A stretch of 64,000 nt of DNA from Hyalella azteca (lineage: Eukaryota; Arthropoda; Malacostraca; Amphipoda; Hyalellidae), in assembly GCF_000764305.2 (NCBI RefSeq), contig NW_025944352.1, positions 23,897 through 87,896 on the forward strand. Direction: 5' to 3'. Within the stretch, counting starts at the first letter, position 1. The number at the start of each line of letters is the position of its first letter. The notes beneath the pieces are model-generated. The model saw only the letters and a list, made by a program, of their open reading frames with translations. It had not been told where the DNA came from and did not search any database. Positions 11,994 to 20,800 of the stretch are shown here, piece by piece. Both the position numbers and the translations under genes were made by a program.

Positions 11994-12365
11994 ACTGCTG
12001 CTACTATAACGGTGCTGTTTACTTCTTCGTTCCAAAGTACAAGTGGTGTATCCGAGATATGAGGCATTACAGCCATCAATGGGGCACACGAAACGATACA
12101 CAACACGAGCTCTTGTGGAACTGGTTTTCCGGGGTCTTGTAGAGAATGCAGATGAAAGTTTAATTGGTCTGTAGAATCCAGTTACGGAGACTGATTTGTG
12201 ATCATCTGTGGACTTGACATGATCTTTTACAATATTACGCAGTAATTTCTGGTCCTGCTTGAAAGTCGAAAGGTTGGTAAATTCTTCAAAATAATTTATT
12301 TCTGATTTATCCATGTCGTCGCTACTAGTTGATTGATACTTTGCGAGGGTATTATTGACGGAGTT
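11993..12365 (-). mobile_element. Inverted partial Penelope-like copy
   Basis: The minus strand encodes VNNTLAKYQSTSSD through CNASYLGYTTCTLERRSKQH, nearly identical to the main element but without its 4-bp insertion. It ends abruptly at 11993 inside a Cys-rich exon copy. The junction at 12366-12420 contains a short inverted repeat made of ACGGAGTT units. Confidence 0.85.
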
Positions 12366-12452
12366 CAAACGGAGTTCAAACGGAGTTCAAAACGGAGTTT
12401 TGAACAAAACTCCGTTTGAATTCAATAATCAAACCTACACGCAACTAATTGA

Positions 12453-13554
12453 ATTCAAACTCCGTTTGAATTCAATAATCAAACCTACACGCAACTTGAT
12501 GGAGTAAGCATGGGATCCCCACTCGGCCCAACCTTTGCAGACTTTTATATGTCCAATTTGGAAACTAAATTACTAAATGAAAATAAAGCCTCCAACCCGC
12601 TATTTTACAGACGTTATGTGGATGATATAATAGCCATCTTTGAAAACAAGTCTCATCTGAATTGGTTCAAAATACGCCTGCACCGCAACTCTGTTCTCAA
12701 ATTTACCCACGAAGCACCGTCCAACAACCAATTTCATTTCTTGGATATCAATTTCAGTATTCAAGACAATGGAAACCTATCCACAGCAGTCTACATCAAA
12801 CCTACTGACAAGGGTATCTACTCCAGTTTCCAATCCTGTTCATCTCTAAACTATAAAAAGTCGGTCGTGAAAACACTTGTCAATAGGGCATTGAAACATT
12901 CATCCGACTGGCCATCGTTTCATTCGGAAATTCAGAGAATTAAACAAGTTTTTGCTAACTGTAACTATCCCCAAGCCATAGTGGAACGAACCGTCAATAA
13001 TACCCTCGCAAAGTATCAATCAACTAGTAGCGACGAAATGGATAAATCAGAAATAAATTATTTTGTAGAATTTACCAACCTTTCGACTCTCAAGCAAGAC
13101 CAGAAATTACTGCGTAATATTGTAAAAGATCATGTCAAGTCCACAGATGATCACAAATCAGTCTCCGTAACTGGATTCTACAGACCAATTAAACTTTCAT
13201 CTGCATTCTCTACAAGACCCCGGAAAACCAGTTCCACAAGGGCTCGTGTTATGTATCGTTTCGTGTGCCCCATTGATGGCTGTAATGCCTCATATCTCGG
13301 ATACGTACACCACTTGTACTTTGGAACGAAGAAGTAAACAGCACCGTTATAGTAGCAGCAGTATCCACAAGCACTTCGTTGAAGACCATAACAGCCCTGT
13401 TCCCAACAACATATCCGACTGTTTCTCTGTAATTCATTCTTTTTCTGAAGTATTAGACCTTAGAATAGCGGAGGCAATAGCTATTAGACAAAATAATACG
13501 TTCATCAATGTAAAATACCAAGAGATGTCAAATTTCCTCAATTTGTATAGATAA
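12453..13554 (+). pseudogene. Penelope-like RT/GIY-YIG ORF, N-truncated with a 4-bp insertion
   Basis: The frame is open from 12453. YTQLDGVSMGSPLGP is the RT region before the catalytic box, and FYRRYVDDIIAIFE holds the catalytic YVDD. The C-terminal part has VYRFVCP-like residues, CNASYLGYTTCTLERRSKQH and HKHFVEDHN, the GIY-YIG-type region with its Cys and His residues. At about 13301-13308 four extra bases relative to the inverted copy shift the frame, and the reading resumes in the other frame to TAA at 13554. The N-terminal RT motifs are missing, so the element is dead. Confidence 0.88.
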
Positions 13555-13616
13555 AATCTGATCTGATATTTACTGTATTCTTATCTGAATTTCTATTCTT
13601 TCAAGATTATCATCTT

Positions 13617-13670
13617 ATTTACTCTGATGATGGCTAAAGTGTAGATAGCCGAAACGTTAGAATATTTGGA
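13617..13670 (+). ncRNA. Hammerhead-ribozyme-like core in the Penelope 3' tail
   Basis: CTGATGA (13624-13630) is followed by GGCTA, a 9-nt loop and TAGCC, which can form stem II, then GAAAC and GTT. These are the CUGANGA and GAAA boxes of a hammerhead, known from Penelope-like element termini. One unpaired T follows CTGATGA, and I cannot identify a clear stem I/III and cleavage triplet, so it may be degenerate. Confidence 0.4.
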
Positions 13671-13699
13671 TTTTTATTTCAGAACTGCGATCGTGTCTT

Positions 13700-14650
13700 T
13701 TTTATCCAGAATCATTATTCGACGCCTAAGTGTAATTGAAAAGGAAGTTTTTAGAAAACTTGAAAAACTGTTGAAACTCTATATAAAAATAAAGTCCGAT
13801 TTATTATTTCTGAATTACTGCCAATATGCCAATTATAACATTTTTCAATATTGAACTAGGATAATGAAAGACCAGTCAATAATTGCAACTCAGTGTTATA
13901 TTTCTGAAGTAAAACTTGTAGTTATGGCACACAAAAACAAGTAATTATTCAAACCATCGTCCCAATAGGCATGTATCCTTGATGCATTTCAGTGAGTAGA
14001 CGCAACACCATCACCTGAAAATAAAATAGCGTTGTTGGAATTCATTTGGGCTAATTGGGATATTTGTTTAATGCAGCTTAATTAATATTTATTATAATGC
14101 CTACGCATCAGTTATTGGCCTAGAAGATAGATATTGCAGATTTAAATTGCGTTGGCCCAGTTGGACACAAAGTGTATTGGCGAACATAACAGAAATTTAC
14201 TTTCCTTAAATATTGATGTTAAAAATAGAAGGCTGGCACTCGCCGCAAGGGTAATAAAATTTGTTGGGCCTATTTAGTTAAGAAGAGGAATGCCCTCCCC
14301 AAATTATATTTCAATTATTATTTTTAGCACGCAATGAACAGGAAAACTCGATCTGGCCGTTTACTGTAATAGTGTTGGAATTACATATTGTCTTTGCAAA
14401 TGGAAATTAATTAAATTATTTTAATTAATTAAATTAAAAAATTTAATATTTTTCAAATGTTTGTTTCAATTATTTCAATCGAACAGTGATTGAAATAATT
14501 GTAAAAAGATTCATGTCATTAAATTAAACAGTTTGCAACTATCACATGTATGAGCTCGAAACCCTCAGTAAGTCATGGTTGACATTCGCCACGCAATGAT
14601 CATTATTACATCATTATGTTGGAGCCGTACAACTCGTGCAAGGTTCTCAA
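13700..14650. other. Intergenic stretch between the Penelope-like element and the astacin-like gene
   Basis: AT-rich, with a TTAATTAATTAAATTAAAAAATT run near 14400 and a minus-strand AATAAA at about 14090. No gene was found. Confidence 0.4.
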
Positions 14651-14657
14651 CGCGCAC

Positions 14658-14805
14658 CTAGCTGCAGTTAGGAATGGCCTCGGTGGTGAAAGTAGCCTTG
14701 TATCCAGCATCCGGTTTTGTAGAGTTTATGTTCATGTAGTGGAATATCAGCTCCGACTTGTCACTCTTGAAAACTGTTCCCTTTGCTATTATTGTACCAC
14801 AGTAC
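14658..14805 (-). CDS. Astacin-like gene, coding exon 10: end of CUB and stop
   Basis: The acceptor TTAATGCAG is in phase 2, and the exon begins by completing Lys and then YCGTIIAKG, the CUB Y-C-G motif. It continues through ELIFHYMN and GYKATF (CUB G-(F/Y)-x-A-x-(F/Y)) and ends EAIPNCS with TAG at 14660-14658. An AATAAA on the minus strand at about 14094-14089 may be the poly(A) signal. Confidence 0.82.
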
Positions 14806-17800
14806 CTGCATTAAGTGGAAACGAGAATTATCACAATTTTCAGCATAAACAATTGAGTTTCGATTCGTCGCGCTGGATTTAATTTAAACTGTTATTCACA
14901 TAAGCATATTTTTTATATTAAACTCCGAATAGAGCAAAACTTCAAGCTCGAAAACTTGCGAAAAATGATTTTATGACTTTATTTTGGTCCAATAATTGAT
15001 ACGCATAAGTAAATAAATGCAGTTATTTAAAAACGAACATGTAGAAAAGCAAGAAATCTCAGATGCACAAATTTTAGATTTTTTGTTTTGTATATTTCTT
15101 CGTAAATTGCAATCAACGAATGTTCGTAGGGTACAGGTTTACTTTATTATTCAATTGAATTTGAAAGTAAAAACTGCATGTATTTCCCGTACTTTTTGCC
15201 ATCCGCAACGGAAATGTCAGTGCGGATCTCCAGGGAGTTGTAGTAGCATTCGTCGTCGAGCTGGAAGTCCTGGAACGTGACAACGGCCCTTTGGCACTTG
15301 GGAGCGCGTATCACCTGCGTGCTCCCCATCGCTGGAAAACAAGTACAAATATATCAGAGAGTGCATTTTATGCATCAATTACAGTGGTGTGTCTTGGGAT
15401 GTAACACAGATTACTTTGAGTAATCTTTTGCGACGTGTCCATCGCTTTTACCTGCAATTGTATTGCCTTTTTTCGTCAAATGTAAATAATGATATTTCGC
15501 GTTAGATGTTACAGAAAAACATCTTGGGGTTTAAAATAGAATATTCAGTTTTAATATTTCGAGGGTTATTTATTTACACCTTCTGTCATTTATTTAAACC
15601 CTGTAGTATATTTTTACGCTATAAATTCTACCCTATCGAAATTCGAAGACCTGTCAGCCGCTGGCACACGGACGCCCCAGGTTCTTATGGCCGGGTAAAT
15701 TAGAAGCTCTATGTCCGCATTAGGTTCCGGTTGCCGTAGCGAAATAAGCGCCGAAATGGAATCTTGTGAAATTACTCGTCGAGCTTGGGGCTGTCTCTTA
15801 TACACATCTAGATGTGTATAAGAGACAGGATTTGGCCTACCGGGCAATTGACTTCCAAAAGAGGCTGGTAAATAGAAGCAAAACACCCTACGTGGCCGAC
15901 TTGCTCCTGATTCACCCCTAAGCCGAATATAGTTCCTCTAAAACAACCTTAATCGGCACGAAAATTTTGACAGGGTATGGTTTGATGCATACTTTTATTT
16001 GAACTTCCATGATTGTCAATCGATTTCTGAGGAAATCGCAGATCATCGAAATCAACCGACGCAAGGATTTTATTTAAGGACTAATAACAAACATGCGAAT
16101 TAATTAAGGTTCTATTTGGGCTTTACGAATTTGAGATTTGTCACCAGCGCCGGTATGACTAATCATCAATCAACGAAAAGCATAGAAAGATAATTGCATA
16201 AAATTTTCCTCTCTCATTCATTCTTTTGAACGTACCTCCTAGACGGATAAACTTGGGGTAGCCAGGAGAGGTGACTTGGTGAGGTGACTCCTGGCTTGGT
16301 GATGTTGGTGCTATGTGGGGTCAGCTGCTGGATCAGGACGTCTGCGGTGAAGCGTACTTATGTTAATGATTTTAGAGTAAATATCCGAGTCTTTTTGACA
16401 TCTATAATCATTAATGGGAAACTAATATGGGATCATTTCACATCTCGAGCCTGAGATTTCTGGATATTATGTTCATAATGATACCCAATCAAGAAGATAG
16501 GAAGTTTGTTGTGGTGGTCGTTTTAATGTCGTTGTTTTTGCGGTCAACACGTAAATTTGTTGAGCAGGTAGTATATAACACTCGCTCAGTTGCTTGTTTA
16601 TTCAACCCAATCTACTATCATGGACACGAAAGCGGAATGTGGATGATAATGAAAAATACCAATGCACCCTAACAGTGTAGATTACGAGGAGTGCGAGTTC
16701 TCTGTTTCTTTGATTAATAAAAACAGTTTTTTTTTGCAAAACACCTGAGCAGACCAATCTGCACATCCAACCAGCAAATGCTCGTTCAAATTCTCAAGAC
16801 CTTTGATTATTTGACGAATCATTGCATTTGATTATGCATGTGTCTTAGCAAAACTTGTTTGGACTGATTTTCAGGGATTCAGTTTGCGGAAATCAAATTT
16901 TTTGTCATTGTCTCAAATTTTTAGCTCGGTAATTAGGCAACTATAGTGTTCTCATATTTGCTTCTAGCCTCACCGTTGTAGCTCATGACGAAGTTCTCGC
17001 ATTTTGCGCCTGCCGTGCCCAACGGGCAAGCACAACTGCAGTCCTTCTTGGTGTAGCCGCCGTTCTTGCAGGGTTCAGATGACAGCTTGCACTTCGCCAA
17101 CCAGTCATCTGACACACAAAGTTAATAAATAATTGCATGATATAAGAGCACGCCGTATTAGTCCTGAAGTCTCTTTCACTATTCTTCAAAGTTTGTGGGT
17201 TTGTGTGTGGTTGAAGCCTAGCTGCTGCATGGGGCGCGTATCCAGAATACCTTATATATTACCAGAATATGAAATTAAGTTCTCAGTGGAAGATTAGGAA
17301 AGGATTAGAGGAAAGGAGTAGATCAAAATTTAAATTTTATTTATCAATTATTTTTCGAAAGTTACATTATTTTTTTAATTTGAGACGGGTAATATTTTTT
17401 GATATTCTGAAGTCAGAATATAATAAAAGTCGTATCTCCTATTTTAATGTTGGCTTGGAGGGGTACTTTTATAATTTAACGTAATTAGGAATTATAGGAA
17501 TAAGCGGATTGAGATATTAAAATTGCAGGAACTTTTTCTTATCGTCACCTTTGTAAAGTGACGATATGATTGCTTGTTCTGTTTAAGGTGAAATCCAAGA
17601 GTGAGGAAATTAGCTAAATTAGAGCAGTATCATTTTACTATTTCTTAATCCAGTCCATAAATAAGTTCTGATATCCTTTACCATTTTCGTCTGAAAAATT
17701 TTATTCTCTAGATGAAAACCGGTGGAGCAACTCATTTTCAGTTTTTTTTCCCGAAGCAACGGCAACAATCAATGTTGCCGTTGTTTTTTTAATTAATCCA

Positions 17801-20800
17801 GTAATCTTTCAGAATCTTAGCATAGTCTATTCGATCATGTGATGAAGATGAACAATTCTATTCAAATGAGAATATTATAGTGGAACATCATTAGTATAAG
17901 TAGAGAATGTAGAAATAGATAATCATTTATTAGTATAGAATACGAACAAGGATGGATTCATCTAGTATACTATGTTACGGATCATCTGTCAAAACCATCA
18001 CCGCTGCAAAATATACACAATGTATACACTGCATGTACAGTATACAGGCCTCACCTATGCAGCCGTACATGGTGTTCATGAAAGAAATTTCACTGCCTTC
18101 GCTCATAACGCCCATAACTTTTTGGAACCGAGCGTCTCTAGCGAGCATCACGCGCTCTGGGCCCTTGGAACCGGAAAAAAGCTAATTTCAATTCCACGTA
18201 TTGAAAAAAAAAACAGTTTCTTAAAATATTGAGATATGGGATATGTTTGTGCCAGTGGGATGTTTCCAGAAACATGCAAATGATAGAAAGAACATTACCT
18301 AAAAAATTAACATTGCCCAAAGTAGAAAGTTCGATGACATATTCATTTCCATGTATGTAACGAAATCTATTATTGAGATAATCGCTGTTAGAACGATCTT
18401 TGCGCTGCTAAACACTGTTGTACGCTGATATCCATTTATATTATTTAACATAAATAATGAAATTTTTTCGTTTTATATGCCCTAATTCTCGTTGAACATA
18501 TCTATTCGAAATATACAAATAAACAATTACGTATGGAAAATTTATCTGAATGAGGAATTGAAAATCAACCCAAAGAAAACTTGAAACGTCAAATTTTTTG
18601 CGTATTAGAAGCAACGATTATTCGGCAAGAATCTTAGGATTATTTGGCCCTGTAGCCAATTTTTATGTCTTACGTTATCTTGGTACTGCATGATGGAGTA
18701 GTAGTCGTAAGGGATGCCAAAGTTGACGGTATCATATTTATCGAAATTCTGCTCGACGCTGTCTGAATGTTGGCCGTAACCACGATGAAGTTGTCATCCC
18801 TGAAAACACATCCATCATCAATTTCGAAAAATCGAGCAGCACTATCTTCGAAATCTCATTGAACCAAAACAGAAATTTCTACACAATGCCGAAAATTAAT
18901 TGTGGTACCAAGAAGCACATTCTACGTTCATCTTTGGAATAGTTCTGTTGATTAAAGTTGTTTTCTGTAAATTGAACCATTAATGTGATTATATTGTAGA
19001 AAAAAAACTTCTGACTAAAATTTAACTTGAATAGTTGCAGCGATTCAGGAGGGGCGCTGCCGTGGGCCACATATTAAACTCCTAAATAGCCCAGGATCTA
19101 ATGTCCAACCCAGCATGTAATTTTTACACTCTGATTGCTTCAGAGTTACAAATCCACAGACTACGCTGGAACACCGTAATCCAGTTCGTTGAGACACTGA
19201 GATTTGATGTCGTTGAGACACTAAAGATTTTGGCGCCGTAGATCTTCAGCTAATCATAATCATTCAGCTCGGTCATAAGCAGGCGGCTCTGCTTCTGGCC
19301 TTACTTAAACTCTGGCCTAACCTCTTCTGGCCTAACCTATTCACGCTATTAATAACCTTCTTGCAACTATTTATTGGCTTTAACTGCTTACTTGCCCGGA
19401 ATCTCTAACTTCCTGTAGCCAACATGGTCAAGTTAGTTCGGCTTGTTTTGGGTGGGAAAATGTTGCAGCCAGAATCAGTATTACCAAGCTTGAGCATGCT
19501 CAAGCGTTGGTAGTGAACATACGGCGCTATGAACATGCGCACAATATCAACGTTTCTGAACGTTTCTGCAAAACTAACATTTCGACGAAATAACACCCCG
19601 CAATAGTTTTAAGCTTGTCTGTAAACCGTAAGAAAATACAGAGCTATTTAAATTCACATCATTACGGCGTTCAGCTACCACGGCACCAAACACAACTCAG
19701 CGTAGACTACATAATTTCATTCCTTGCTCGGTAATTCCAACACCAGGGACTAACCTGTCGCTGCGACACTGTTCGTGCTGCAACCCCATCGAGTGGCCGA
19801 GCTCGTGGATGATTCCCCTGAGCTGTTAATCAGGCACTATGCGTTAATGTCATCCATTAGGTACAAACAGGAGGATGAAGAGCAAATAAGACATTGTTTT
19901 TGCAATCGGAGTTCTAGAAAACTTCTGTTTAATATGCGATCTTGCATAAGCAACAAATTATGTCAGCATAATCTATTGTACATTATCTGGCTAACACTGA
20001 CGTGAGAAGGTATGCAATAGTCACTGGAAAACAGGCGTTCTTCGTGAGTATTCATAACACAAAAAAACTGACATTCTCAGAATATCGTTTTGCGATATCA
20101 TAGCTACACGTACAAAAATACAGCAGTTTACTAGATCAAATGATGAACACAAATAAACTGTTAAATCAAAAATTATATTAAAATTGCGTTTGTATTAAAA
20201 GACAGTGCTTATCTTGAAAATCCATATATATAAAATTATTTTCCAAACTATTTTTTCATACAATGACGCTTATTTTTATTTTTTGTAATGCATGCGATGC
20301 AAATTACATTTTAAGTTCAAGTAAATAATATACATTAAATAGAATTATTGGTGACACTAATTTTATGAAACCATGTAACCCACAAGAAGAGCGTGGGAGC
20401 TAATAATTCTGCTACATAAACTGTGCAAAAGCAAAGCCAAAAGTATTAAAAGCGCTGTAAAATATTTTCTTAAAACTTGAAAAGATGTAATAAACCCTTC
20501 TATGCTAGACGCACATTACATGCATCACCAACGACGCTGATATCCGTATAGACCAGCCTTGCGTGTAGCCCACGCCGGAATAGCAGCCCGTCTCTATCTT
20601 GATGTTGAGATACTCTGCCGTGGTGTCAGCCGCAGACAATTCGGGGAACTCTAATTGCACGTCGTAGACTCCCAAGCGCTGATGCCCAGCTTCACCAGAG
20701 TCACGTTTATCCTCGCTGTTAAATTCAAGAAAGGTAGTTTATTTGATTGGATTAATTGAATGTGGAAGTAACAGTTTTGGACTGTGTAGTGTTTTACTTT

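Larger units (their letters stand above)
12366..13680 (+). mobile_element. Penelope-like retroelement, 5'-truncated
   Basis: It carries the C-terminal half of the reverse transcriptase, a linker, a GIY-YIG endonuclease region and a 3' tail with a hammerhead-like core. The 5' side begins with a 48-bp direct duplication (about 12409-12500) and abuts an inverted partial copy of the same element (11993-12365). This head-to-head layout of a truncated inverted copy next to a longer one is typical of Penelope-like insertions. No target duplication was identified. Confidence 0.9.

Noticed and set aside
11759..12142. 127-codon plus-strand ORF with a signal-like start
   Set aside because: It crosses the exon/Penelope junction at 11993 and starts upstream of a clear splice acceptor, so it does not reflect one real protein.
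15614..15886. 90-codon minus-strand ORF with a SYTHLDVYKRQ stretch
   Set aside because: The stretch is a translation of the Nextera junction adapter, so the ORF is an artefact.
17757..17790. Hairpin plus T run resembling a rho-independent terminator
   Set aside because: The context is an intron of a eukaryotic gene; bacterial termination does not apply.
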